A stretch of DNA of 64,000 nt from UBA12481 sp942493265 (GTDB lineage: Bacteria > Bacteroidota > Bacteroidia > Bacteroidales > UBA12481), in the NCBI GenBank assembly GCA_942493265.1, contig OW818688.1, positions 2,418,001 to 2,482,000 of the forward strand, written 5' to 3'. Below the pieces are notes generated by a model. That model saw only the letters and a list, made by a program, of their open reading frames with translations. It ran no database searches and was not told the origin of the DNA. Every line of letters begins with the position of its first letter. Position 1 is the first letter of the stretch. Made by a program: the position numbers and the translations under genes. Positions 34,550 through 42,871 of this stretch are shown here, piece after piece.

Positions 34550-35092
34550 ATGCCAGCAAAAATCAGATTAGCCAGACACGGGAAAAAATCCCGTCCGTAC
34601 TACTTCATCGTAGTTGCGGATAGCAGGGCACCACGGGATGGTAAGTTCATTGAAAGGATTGGTAACTACAATCCTGTCACGAATCCTGCTACCATTGAAA
34701 TTGACTTTGACAAGGCATTATCATGGTTGCAAAAAGGTGCGCTGCCGACTGATACCGTACGTTCTTTGTTGCTTCAGAAAGGTGTTCTGTATAAGAACCA
34801 CCTGCTGAAGGGCGTAAAAAAAGGTGCTATCACCGAAGAGCAGGTTGAACAGAAATTTCAGGAATGGGTCGCTGCAAACGAACAGAAACTGAAAAGCGTA
34901 TCCAGTAAAATGGATGCTGCCAAGCGAGACGATGCCAAAAGCCGTTTTGCTGCCGAAACCAAGATTAAAGAGGCACGCGCAGCCGCTTTAGCAAAGAAAA
35001 ATGCTAAGGAAGTTGCCAAAGCTCAGGCTGAAGAGGAACCGATTCAGGTAACTCTCTCGGCACCGGCTGAAGAAGCCCCGGCAGAAGAATAA
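34550..35092 (+). CDS. rpsP: 30S ribosomal protein S16 with long charged C-terminal extension
   Basis: The first 85 or so residues are a standard S16 (MPAKIRLARHGKKSRPYYFI, DSRAPRDGKFIERIGNYNP). S16 is needed for assembly of the 30S body. A further 95 residues, rich in Ala, Lys and Glu and ending AEEAPAEE, make it 180 residues long against 80-100 in most bacteria. Such extensions are usual in this phylum. It has its own promoter and is closed by a strong terminator. The usual next gene, rimM, is instead about 7.8 kb downstream, beyond seven unrelated genes. Confidence 0.97.
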   Translation: MPAKIRLARHGKKSRPYYFIVVADSRAPRDGKFIERIGNYNPVTNPATIEIDFDKALSWLQKGALPTDTVRSLLLQKGVLYKNHLLKGVKKGAITEEQVEQKFQEWVAANEQKLKSVSSKMDAAKRDDAKSRFAAETKIKEARAAALAKKNAKEVAKAQAEEEPIQVTLSAPAEEAPAEE

Positions 35093-35120
35093 CACCCGGA
35101 TCATCCGTCAACGAATTTAA

Positions 35121-35152
35121 AACTGCCCGGCTAACCGGGCAGTTTTTTTTTG
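35121..35152 (+). terminator. Rho-independent terminator after rpsP
   Basis: An 8-base GC-rich stem (CTGCCCGG at 35124-35131, CCGGGCAG at 35136-35143) with a four-base loop CTAA is followed by nine T. It separates rpsP from the following seven-gene cluster. Confidence 0.92.
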
Positions 35153-35165
35153 ATCTTTTGCAGGG

Positions 35166-35196
35166 TTTGATAACGTTTTGAACTTTCGTAACTTGC
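35166..35196 (+). promoter_or_regulatory. Probable promoter of the PqqD/ATP-grasp cluster
   Basis: TTTG at 35166-35169 is followed after 19 bases by TAACTTGC at 35189-35196. Spacing is ideal and the -7 box agrees at four of six fixed positions. It lies between the rpsP terminator and the first cluster gene. Confidence 0.45.
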
Positions 35197-35228
35197 CATT
35201 GTCTTATTAACTGAAATAGTTATACCTT

Positions 35229-35483
35229 ATGACAACCCGAATAAAATCAGGGCTGCGGATCAGTGACCAGGGAATGGTTTTTGATCCGTCAACAGGCGAG
35301 TCTTATACCCTGAATCCAACCGGCCTGATCATACTGAAGTTAATGGTCGAAGGTGCTGATGAAAACAGGATTTTTGAAATCATGAGCAAGGATTACCAAT
35401 TAACCCCAGCAGAATTTGACCGGTATTTCCTGGATTTTCTATCTGTTCTGAAATCATGCCAGCTATTGGAAAATGATGCGTGA
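35229..35483 (+). CDS. PqqD-like protein (RiPP recognition element fold)
   Basis: This 84-residue protein matches the PqqD pattern: a short beta region (LRISDQGMVFDPSTGESYTL), then NPTGLIILKLMVEGADENRI, then a helical pair with LTPAEFDRYFLDFLSVLKSC and LLEN. PqqD folds bind the leader peptide of ribosomally made, modified peptides and present it to a modifying enzyme; PqqD-like domains also occur beside ATP-grasp enzymes with unknown substrates. Its 3' end overlaps the ATP-grasp gene by 11 bases, so the two are probably made together and interact. No precursor peptide gene is evident nearby. Family recognition is fairly sure; function is inferred only. Confidence 0.78.
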   Translation: MTTRIKSGLRISDQGMVFDPSTGESYTLNPTGLIILKLMVEGADENRIFEIMSKDYQLTPAEFDRYFLDFLSVLKSCQLLENDA

Positions 35484-36519
35484 AAAATTGACCATTGCCG
35501 TCAGCGGCCTTAATAATACAGATAACCCGGGTCCCGGTGTCCCAGTGATCCGCAGCCTCCGCGAGTCAACCGTTTTTGAACCCAGAATTCTTGGGATCGC
35601 CTATGAAAACCTGGAGCCAGGCGTGTACATGGACGGGGTCGCCGATAAAGTTTACCTTATCCCTTACCCTTCACAGGGAATGGAACCCGTTCTGGCCCGA
35701 CTGGCAGCTATTCATCAACAGGATCATATTGATGTTCTTATCCCGAATTTTGATTCTGAACTGCTGCCCCTGATCCGGTCGTCTGCTGAACTGATATCCA
35801 TGGGTATCCATACTTTTCTCCCTACAATTGCGCAGTATGAGGAGCGCTTGAAATCCAACCTGCCTGAATTCGGAAAAAAGTATAATGTCCTGGTGCCCCT
35901 GAGCCAACCGGTTAGTTCCGCTATGGAGATTCCTGCCCTGTGCCGCGAAATTCCCGGTCCCTGGATGATCAAGGGGAAATTCTATGATGCCATTCTGGCC
36001 AATAATGTGGAGCAAGCCGTTGCAGCTTTCTGGAAGATAAGCGCACATTGGGGCCTTCCGGTTGTTATCCAGCAATTTATAAAAGGAACGGAAGTTAATG
36101 TTGTCGCACTTGGCGATGGAAAGGGGAATACAATCGGCGCCGTTCCCATGCGGAAAATGTTTATTACCGATAAGGGAAAAGCCTGGAGCGGTATCACCAT
36201 CGCAGATAAATACCTCCTCGCGATTACCTCGTCTATTATTGCCGAAACTTCATGGCGTGGAGGTATGGAACTCGAAATGATCCGTACAGCGGATCAGAAA
36301 TATTATCTGGTTGAAATAAATCCCCGGATTCCTGCCTGGGTTTATCTTGCAGTGGGTGCCGGACAAAACCTCCCTGAAGCGCTTGTTCAGCTCGCAGTAG
36401 GCCGGGAACCGAAACCATTTACAAGTTTTGAAGTCGGGAAAATGTTTATCAGGTATTCGTACGACATGATCATCGATGCCGAAACCCATCAGTCTTTTGC
36501 TATCAAAGGAGAAAAATAA
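35473..36519 (+). CDS. ATP-grasp ligase of unknown substrate
   Basis: This 348-residue protein has an N-terminal Rossmann-like domain (SGLNNTDNPGPGVPVIRSL, DVLIPNFDSE) and a C-terminal ATP-grasp fold. The latter has the ATP-lysine region WMIKGKFYDA, VVIQQFIKGTEVNVV and the metal-binding end VEINPRIPAWVY. The layout is that of carboxylate-amine ligases related to CarB and PylC, which activate a carboxylate as acyl phosphate and join it to an amine. The start is one of two adjacent ATGs (35473 or 35476). It overlaps the PqqD-like gene and is three bases from the PLP decarboxylase. The substrate is unknown; the neighbours suggest an amino-acid-containing product. Confidence 0.85.
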   Translation: MMREKLTIAVSGLNNTDNPGPGVPVIRSLRESTVFEPRILGIAYENLEPGVYMDGVADKVYLIPYPSQGMEPVLARLAAIHQQDHIDVLIPNFDSELLPLIRSSAELISMGIHTFLPTIAQYEERLKSNLPEFGKKYNVLVPLSQPVSSAMEIPALCREIPGPWMIKGKFYDAILANNVEQAVAAFWKISAHWGLPVVIQQFIKGTEVNVVALGDGKGNTIGAVPMRKMFITDKGKAWSGITIADKYLLAITSSIIAETSWRGGMELEMIRTADQKYYLVEINPRIPAWVYLAVGAGQNLPEALVQLAVGREPKPFTSFEVGKMFIRYSYDMIIDAETHQSFAIKGEK

Positions 36520-36522
36520 TCC

Positions 36523-37872
36523 ATGGACAAGAAATTCTTCGAGCCCCCTGTAATTAAACGGATGCAAACCGGCATGCCCGGAAAAATTGGCCTGTCAGGC
36601 AGTAATGAACCCATAACCTATATCGACAGGATTTCCGTCAACAGCCTGATCCGGGATTACGGCTCACCGGTATTTGTCATTTCTGAAAAAACAATCCGCG
36701 AAACCTATCGTAAAGCCGTTGATGCATTTCAATCCCGATACCCGCGTGTTCAGTTCGGATGGTCATATAAAACCAATTACCTCGATTCTGTTTGCAGGAT
36801 ATTTCATCAGGAGGGCGCCTGGGCTGAGGTGGTATCGGGTTTTGAATACGAAAAGGCAATACGCAACGGTGTGGGAGGGCGTCAAATCATATTTAACGGA
36901 CCGGATAAGAGCGATGAGGACCTGATCAACGCTATAAACAATCGTTCCTATATTCATATCGATCATTTTGATGAACTCTATTCCCTTATCCGACTGGCTG
37001 ATACCACAAATGTGAAGCCCAGGGTTGCCATCCGGATCAATATGGAAACCGGGATATTCCCTAAATGGGACCGCTTCGGATTTAATTATGAGAATGGCGA
37101 AGCTCTGGAAGCTATCCGGAAAATTGTTAGCAGCGGAAAACTTGAACTTGTTGGATTGCACACCCATATCGGTACTTACGTCATCTCAACAAGCGCTTAC
37201 CGTATAGCCACGGAAAAATTGGCTGCACTGGCCCTGGTCATTGAACGTCAATTCAATCAACGAATTCTTTATATCGATATGGGTGGTGGATTTGCTTCAA
37301 TGAACAACCTCAAGGGAGCCTATCACAGCGCTGCCGATACCACTCCCGGTTTCGACCAGTATGCCGAAGCTATCACCGGAGCCCTCAATCGCGCCGGATT
37401 CAATCCGGAAAATCTCCCGATGCTCATCCTGGAAACAGGCCGGGCACTGATTGACGATGCCGGATATCTTGCCGGTACAGTTTTAGCAACCAAACGTCTG
37501 AATGATGGACGAAAAGCATTGATTTTTGATTTCGGCGTCAACCTCCTCTTTACTTCCTTCTGGTACGACCATGCCATTCATCCGGCACAGGAAATGACCG
37601 CCACCACCGAGGATGCTGTCGTATATGGCCCGCTTTGCATGAATATCGATATGCTTCGCGACCAGATGCAGCTGCCTCTCCTCATCCAAGGTGACCAGGT
37701 AGTGGTGCCCCGGGTGGGGGCGTATAATATGACCCAGTGGATGCAGTTTATTACCTACAGGCCCAATGTGGTGCTGATTGGTATCGATGGCAGGCCGCAC
37801 CTTATTCGAAAAGCTGAAACACTTGATTCACTGATTCAAAATGAGTTAACTCCTGATTATCTCTCAACTTGA
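36523..37872 (+). CDS. PLP-dependent decarboxylase, LysA/ornithine-decarboxylase group (fold type III)
   Basis: This 449-residue protein has the alanine-racemase-type barrel with PLP-binding Lys in WSYKTNYLDSV (about residue 85). It also has GLHTHIGTYV, the glycine loop DMGGGFAS, and ETGRALIDDAG in place of the usual EPGR. The C-terminal barrel has GPLCMNIDML, carrying the conserved Cys of the second active-site half, and GAYNMTQW with the conserved Tyr. These match diaminopimelate-type decarboxylases. An extension of about 30 residues precedes the domain. It is three bases from the ATP-grasp gene. A decarboxylase acting before or after an amide-forming ligase would give an amine-ended product. 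True lysA is expected elsewhere. Confidence 0.85.
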   Translation: MDKKFFEPPVIKRMQTGMPGKIGLSGSNEPITYIDRISVNSLIRDYGSPVFVISEKTIRETYRKAVDAFQSRYPRVQFGWSYKTNYLDSVCRIFHQEGAWAEVVSGFEYEKAIRNGVGGRQIIFNGPDKSDEDLINAINNRSYIHIDHFDELYSLIRLADTTNVKPRVAIRINMETGIFPKWDRFGFNYENGEALEAIRKIVSSGKLELVGLHTHIGTYVISTSAYRIATEKLAALALVIERQFNQRILYIDMGGGFASMNNLKGAYHSAADTTPGFDQYAEAITGALNRAGFNPENLPMLILETGRALIDDAGYLAGTVLATKRLNDGRKALIFDFGVNLLFTSFWYDHAIHPAQEMTATTEDAVVYGPLCMNIDMLRDQMQLPLLIQGDQVVVPRVGAYNMTQWMQFITYRPNVVLIGIDGRPHLIRKAETLDSLIQNELTPDYLST

Positions 37873-40094
37873 AGATTTTCGGAAACATATCGCCCAACCG
37901 GTTATTCAGGAACTTCCGATTTGCCGGCGAAGGATTCCTGAATTCCTATTCCCAGGTTTTTTTCTCAGATCATCCGGCTTTTGCTGTCCTGATCCTCCTG
38001 GTCACTTTTCTGGTACCTGCTTCAGGTATCGCAGGGATGGCGGGTGTATGCATATCCCTTTTGCTGGCTAATTGGCTGAATTTTGATAAAATATTGATAT
38101 CCAAGGGTATATTCAGTTATAATACCCTATTGGTTACCTTGCCGCTCGGACTATTTTTTGAACCGGGCTGGTCACTCATCCTGATCATCATCCTGGCTTC
38201 AATTTTAACCTTTTTCCTTACGGTGGGATTTCGCAGCGCTCTGCTTAAATCCGGCCTGCCTTTCCTCAGCTGGCCCTTTGTGACCGGACTCTGGATTGTT
38301 ATGCTGGCAGTAAGGAAATTCACTTCCATTGAAGTTGGCGATCAGTCACTCTTCGAATGGAACCGGCTCTATGAAATGGGTGGAATTCCACTCGTTAACG
38401 GAGTGACCTGGCTGAACAACCTGATGATTCCGCAGGCTCTGAAAACATACCTGATCTCACTGGGAGCGGTATTTTTTCAATATAACCTCATCGCCGGACT
38501 CGCTGTGGCCTTGGGTCTCATAATCTATTCCCGCATCGCCTTTCTTCTGTCTCTTACCGGTTTCTTTTCAGCCTATCTGTTCTATTCGGTTATTGGCTTG
38601 GATATTAATACATTGGATTATAGCTACATCGGATTTAATTATATCCTTACAGCCATTGCCGTCGGGGGCTTTTTCCTGATCCCTTCGATATATACCTTTC
38701 TATGGGCCATCGTGCTGATACCTGTTGTAACCCTGCTGGCTGTCAGCATGGAAGAATTGCTGTCCGTAACCCGTTTGTCGATATACGCACTCCCGTTCAA
38801 TATGCTGGTGCCGCTGTTTCTGTATGGGCTGCAGCAAAGGCAAAACCGTCCGTCCGGACTCCATCCGGTGGTGATTCAGCATAATTCTCCGGAGAAAAAC
38901 CTGTATGCCTGGTCGAATTACTGCAATCGCCTGAGCCGGAAGGCGGGAATTTTATTCCGACTGCCCTTCCTCGGAAAATGGAAGGTTAGCCAGGGTCATA
39001 ACGGCCGTTATACGCACCAGTCCGATTGGCGCTATGCCTGGGATTTTCTTAAGGAAGGATCAGATGGTCAATCTTATATTGGTGATGGATCCCGGTTGCC
39101 GGATTACCAGTGCTATGGAAAACCGGTTTATTCCGCGGCCGAGGGTTTGGTTGATTCGGTTGTTGACGGTATACCGGATAACCCCCCGGGTGATGCCAAT
39201 ACACAGCAGAATTGGGGGAATACCGTTATCGTGCGGCATGCCCCCGGACTTTACACCAAATATTCACACCTTAAATCCGGCACCATACGGGTAAAGCCAG
39301 GTGATTATGTTGTGACCAGTACAGAGCTGGCCCAGGTGGGGAACTCCGGCCGTTCGCCTGAACCCCATCTCCATTTTCAGTTTCAGGCCGAACCGAATAT
39401 TAATTCCGCTACAATCGATTACCCTTTCGGATATTATCTGTCTGATAAAAATGACAAACTCCTGCTGAGATCCTATGATTGCCCGGCCGAAAATGATCTG
39501 GTCGCAAATCTGGTTCCTGACCGGATGATGAAAAGAGCCCTGCATTTTATCCCCGGACAAAAAATCCTGGCAAGCACAGTCGCTGGAACCGGACAACCCC
39601 AGGCTGAATCAGAATGGGAAATCCACACCGATTACTATAACAATTCATATATACATGATCGTAAGGGGAATGCAACGGCCTGGTTTGTGAATGACGGGCA
39701 GCTTTTCTATTTTACCCATTACGAAGGATCCCGTAAAAATCAATTATTCCTGTTTTTTCAGGCATGCTTCCGCATACCGCTGGTGTTCGACAGGCAGGTT
39801 GTGATTACCGACCAGCTGCCTCTCACCATTGGAACCAGTAAATGGCTTCGGTGGCTGCAGGATTGGATTGCTCCATTTTATATCTTTTTGCAGTCAGAAT
39901 TTTTTCTTAACTTCTCGGAGGCTGACGATATGCTGGATCCATCGGTTTATACCCTGAATTCACGTATCGAAAGACGGGTTTTCGGGAAGTGTACCGATAC
40001 GGGATTTTTTGAGATCAGCATCCGTCGCGATGGAACCATTCTGATCAAAAGTTCTGAAGTCACTGCCCTGGAGCTGTCAACATTAAACCGTTAG
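37869..40094 (+). CDS. Fusion of urea-transporter-like channel and M23 peptidase
   Basis: This 741-residue protein has an N-terminal half (about residues 35-330) of about ten membrane helices with the two-fold repeat of the urea transporter family, for example GIFSYNTLLVTLPLG with LPFLSWPFVTGLW, and GFNYILTAIAVGG with LPFNMLVPLFLY. A zinc-peptidase M23 domain follows (about 375-510), with THQSDWRYAWDF, YTKYSHL and SGRSPEPHLHFQF holding the zinc ligands. The last 200 residues are beta-rich and unrecognised. The start is a TTG that overlaps the previous stop (TTGA); no ATG is near. The protein may pass a small amide-like solute and cut or bind cell-wall material. The fusion is clearly in one frame. 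Confidence 0.85.
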   Translation: MKIFGNISPNRLFRNFRFAGEGFLNSYSQVFFSDHPAFAVLILLVTFLVPASGIAGMAGVCISLLLANWLNFDKILISKGIFSYNTLLVTLPLGLFFEPGWSLILIIILASILTFFLTVGFRSALLKSGLPFLSWPFVTGLWIVMLAVRKFTSIEVGDQSLFEWNRLYEMGGIPLVNGVTWLNNLMIPQALKTYLISLGAVFFQYNLIAGLAVALGLIIYSRIAFLLSLTGFFSAYLFYSVIGLDINTLDYSYIGFNYILTAIAVGGFFLIPSIYTFLWAIVLIPVVTLLAVSMEELLSVTRLSIYALPFNMLVPLFLYGLQQRQNRPSGLHPVVIQHNSPEKNLYAWSNYCNRLSRKAGILFRLPFLGKWKVSQGHNGRYTHQSDWRYAWDFLKEGSDGQSYIGDGSRLPDYQCYGKPVYSAAEGLVDSVVDGIPDNPPGDANTQQNWGNTVIVRHAPGLYTKYSHLKSGTIRVKPGDYVVTSTELAQVGNSGRSPEPHLHFQFQAEPNINSATIDYPFGYYLSDKNDKLLLRSYDCPAENDLVANLVPDRMMKRALHFIPGQKILASTVAGTGQPQAESEWEIHTDYYNNSYIHDRKGNATAWFVNDGQLFYFTHYEGSRKNQLFLFFQACFRIPLVFDRQVVITDQLPLTIGTSKWLRWLQDWIAPFYIFLQSEFFLNFSEADDMLDPSVYTLNSRIERRVFGKCTDTGFFEISIRRDGTILIKSSEVTALELSTLNR

Positions 40095-40098
40095 CCTG

Positions 40099-41421
40099 AT
40101 GAAAGCCCAAAAATCATACGGATTGTCGCTGTTGATCCTTGCTCTTTTTCCCTGGTTCAGCCAGGCTCAGGAGAATCTGACGTTTGCCGGAGTCGACAGC
40201 CTTTCCTATAAAGCATATCTGGCTGAGGACTGGAAAGATGTTCTGAATTATACGCACAAAGGCTTTAACTCCGGTTACGATTATTATTACCTTAGAATGC
40301 GCGCCGGGGTGGCTGAACTCAACCTGAACCACCCGTTAAAGGCCATCCCGCATTTTCGTAATGCATTGGGATTTAATGAAAATGATCCTTATGCCCTGGA
40401 GTACCTTTACGCTGGATTGCTCTATTCCGGCGATCTGGCCGAAGCACGGCTGTTAGCCTCTACCTACTCCCCGGCTTTTAAAAAACGATTGGGAATACCG
40501 GCTCATCGCTTGATTACCAGTGCTTTCATCGAACCCGGTTATATGCTTAATTCTAAAGCAGCCGACCTCAAGGCTTTCAAACCGTCTGCTGAACTCGCCC
40601 ATCTGTATTTGATTTCCGGGTACTGGTATGTTGGTGCCGGCTTGAACCTGGAGTCGGGAAAACGCTTTTCCGGCACCATTGCAACCAACATTCTCAGCTT
40701 CAAGGCAGTGCAGCAATTCATAATTCAAAATCAGGCTGCATTGGTTTTCGACGTTCCATATGATCAGAAAGCTGTTTACCTGTCGGGAAGCTATTACCTG
40801 GGCAAAGGGTTTCACATTTCTCTCTCCGGTCAAATGATGACGTATGTTATTCCGTTGTATCACTGGGTAACCGGCGATGCCGGCGGCAGCTATGTTCTGG
40901 AAGGATTGGAATATCGGGATCTGGCCCTGAATGCTTCGTTAGTGAAGCGGTTCCCTTATGTTACGGTTGGGCTCGGTGCTGATGTCAACCGGTTCAAGAA
41001 CCAATGGGTGCAACAGGCTCAGGCTGATATTACCATTTATCCTGCCGGTAACGTAAATACTTATCTCCGCCTGGCAGGAACGTGGTTGTCCGATAGCAGC
41101 CGGTTCATCGCCCGCGCTACTGCGGGACGGAAGATTACCCGGACATTCTGGATCGAAGGGGATTATTATCACGGCAGCATCCGGAATTTTTCCGAACAAA
41201 ACGCGTATGTGGTTTTCAATAATTTCGATGTGATCCGTAAACGTTTGGGAATTAATCTTTTAATGTACCGAATCATGCCTCATCTCGATCTTTCACTCCG
41301 GTACCAGTATACCCTCCGGTCAGCTACCTGGCAGTTCTACGATAATTCTGAATATATTCGGGACTTTCAAAAAGATTATCCCGTTCACAGTATAATAGGA
41401 GGCTTAACATGGCGATTCTAA
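40099..41421 (+). CDS. TPR plus outer-membrane beta-barrel protein (YaiO-like layout)
   Basis: This 440-residue protein has a signal peptide (to about FSQAQ), a TPR-like helical region at about 30-130 (YDYYYLRMRAGVAELNLNHP, NDPYALEYLYAGLLYSGDLA) and then about 300 residues of alternating hydrophobic strands. It ends in LTWRF, with the C-terminal Phe typical of outer-membrane barrels. The arrangement resembles the YaiO-type proteins of Bacteroidota. It starts four bases after the UT-M23 gene and overlaps the next gene's start by one base. It could be the outer-membrane exit or anchor of the cluster's product. Barrel prediction is by eye. Confidence 0.75.
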   Translation: MKAQKSYGLSLLILALFPWFSQAQENLTFAGVDSLSYKAYLAEDWKDVLNYTHKGFNSGYDYYYLRMRAGVAELNLNHPLKAIPHFRNALGFNENDPYALEYLYAGLLYSGDLAEARLLASTYSPAFKKRLGIPAHRLITSAFIEPGYMLNSKAADLKAFKPSAELAHLYLISGYWYVGAGLNLESGKRFSGTIATNILSFKAVQQFIIQNQAALVFDVPYDQKAVYLSGSYYLGKGFHISLSGQMMTYVIPLYHWVTGDAGGSYVLEGLEYRDLALNASLVKRFPYVTVGLGADVNRFKNQWVQQAQADITIYPAGNVNTYLRLAGTWLSDSSRFIARATAGRKITRTFWIEGDYYHGSIRNFSEQNAYVVFNNFDVIRKRLGINLLMYRIMPHLDLSLRYQYTLRSATWQFYDNSEYIRDFQKDYPVHSIIGGLTWRF

Positions 41422-42032
41422 TGAGAAAAACACTCTTTTTCCTTGTGCTCACCGGGATCTTTTATCAAGCCGGTGCACAGAATTTCGATAAGCAAAGAGC
41501 TGCCTTCCGCACCAGTTATCAGCAGGAGAATGCCGGTGACTATAAAGCTGCTGTGAATGCTCTGAAATCGGTTTATGATGATTCATCCTATGAATTGAAC
41601 CTCCGGCTCGGCTGGCTGGATTTTAAATCAGGCGAATTCAAGGAGTCTGAAGCATTCTATCGTAAAGCAATCAACTTAAGGCCTTACGGGATCGAAGCCA
41701 GGCTCGGATTGGTTTTTCCCCTCTCATCTATGGGAAACTGGACTCTCGTTAACGCAATTTATGAGGAGATACTTACCATCGATCCCAATAATTCGATTGC
41801 CAATTACCGGTACGGATTACTGGCTTACGGCAAGGAAGATTATACCCGGGCTGATAAACTGTTCTCCAAAGTAGCCAACCTGTACCCTTTCGATTATGAT
41901 TCCCTGATCATGCTGGCCTGGACTCGCTTTAAACTTGGCAAGTCACTGGAAGCCAAAGCTTTATTCCAAAAAGTGTTGCTTTATAGTCCGGATGATGCCT
42001 CCGCTCTCGAAGGTTTGGCATTGATCCGGTAA
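41421..42032 (+). CDS. Secreted TPR-repeat protein
   Basis: The protein starts with a signal peptide (MRKTLFFLVLTGIFYQAGAQ) and consists of about five TPR units, such as YELNLRLGWLDFKSGEFKES and SIANYRYGLLAYGKEDYTRA. It should be a periplasmic protein-protein interaction scaffold. I chose the ATG at 41421, which overlaps the previous stop (TAATG) and gives a proper signal peptide; the longest frame begins four codons earlier. It probably assists the neighbouring barrel protein. Confidence 0.82.
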   Translation: MRKTLFFLVLTGIFYQAGAQNFDKQRAAFRTSYQQENAGDYKAAVNALKSVYDDSSYELNLRLGWLDFKSGEFKESEAFYRKAINLRPYGIEARLGLVFPLSSMGNWTLVNAIYEEILTIDPNNSIANYRYGLLAYGKEDYTRADKLFSKVANLYPFDYDSLIMLAWTRFKLGKSLEAKALFQKVLLYSPDDASALEGLALIR

Positions 42033-42043
42033 TTCAAAAGACC

Positions 42044-42871
42044 ATGAAAAATAAGTTGTCATTCCCAAAAGCAGGATCGGCGCTGTTGATTATTGCATTG
42101 TCAGGATTTCTCATGACCCCGGCATGGGCTCAGATAGCTCTTGATAAAACGTTTCCCTATTCGGGAACCATTACCCAACTCGAACAAGAAGGTGCAAAAT
42201 TCTACCTCATGGATGTGCCCGCCCAAGAGTGCCGCATCTATAATATGGATTATTCATTATTTAAAACCATTAAACTGAATGTCCCGAATGATCGTTATCT
42301 GTATGATATTCAGTTTGTAACACAAAACTTGTTCGATTCTGACGACGGCATAGAATTACTCTATGTGTATTCTCAGTATGTTCAAACGGCTACCAGTTAC
42401 TACTACATTTATACCACCCGGATTGCTGATGAAAACGGCTCGGTTCTGCTGGATGTTCCGGGAGGGAGCTGGTCAGGCATTAAGAATACCGGATCATCCG
42501 GATCAAAGCTGATGATTTGGGTTACTGACTATTCAGTGTATCCCTATCCCGTCGAAACCAGAATTTACTCTTTGCCCGGACAAGTCATGTCCACTGACAC
42601 CGATGCAGCCACGGATGAGGCAGCCGGCAGGCTATACCCGAATCCTACAACTGGCCCGGTACAGGCTCCGCCGGTCGCATTTGACAGGCATGAAAAAGCA
42701 GAGTGGATAATTCTGGATTCTGCCGGCAAGTTGATTGCCCGCATGCCCGCTGGCGAAACAGGCAAGCCTGTGGATCTGAAGTCGATGGGCCTTGTTGCCG
42801 GCATTTATTATATTCGCATGGAATCGAAAAATTATCAGACTAAATTTCAACAAATTGTCCTCAGTAACTGA
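42044..42871 (+). CDS. Secreted protein with T9SS type A C-terminal sorting domain
   Basis: This 275-residue protein has a signal peptide ending near TPAWAQ. A beta-rich domain of about 170 residues, very rich in Tyr, follows, and then the type A sorting domain beginning at about residue 197 (LYPNPTTG) and ending YIRMESKNYQTKFQQIVLSN. The latter directs export across the outer membrane by the type IX system and surface attachment. The middle domain is not recognised. It is the last of the seven cluster genes and overlaps rimM. It may be the surface effector or the receptor of the cluster's product. Confidence 0.82.
   Translation: MKNKLSFPKAGSALLIIALSGFLMTPAWAQIALDKTFPYSGTITQLEQEGAKFYLMDVPAQECRIYNMDYSLFKTIKLNVPNDRYLYDIQFVTQNLFDSDDGIELLYVYSQYVQTATSYYYIYTTRIADENGSVLLDVPGGSWSGIKNTGSSGSKLMIWVTDYSVYPYPVETRIYSLPGQVMSTDTDAATDEAAGRLYPNPTTGPVQAPPVAFDRHEKAEWIILDSAGKLIARMPAGETGKPVDLKSMGLVAGIYYIRMESKNYQTKFQQIVLSN

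Noticed and set aside
35093..35228. RiPP precursor peptide gene before the PqqD-like gene
   Set aside because: The spacer holds only the rpsP terminator and a promoter-like pair; no small frame with a plausible start is present.
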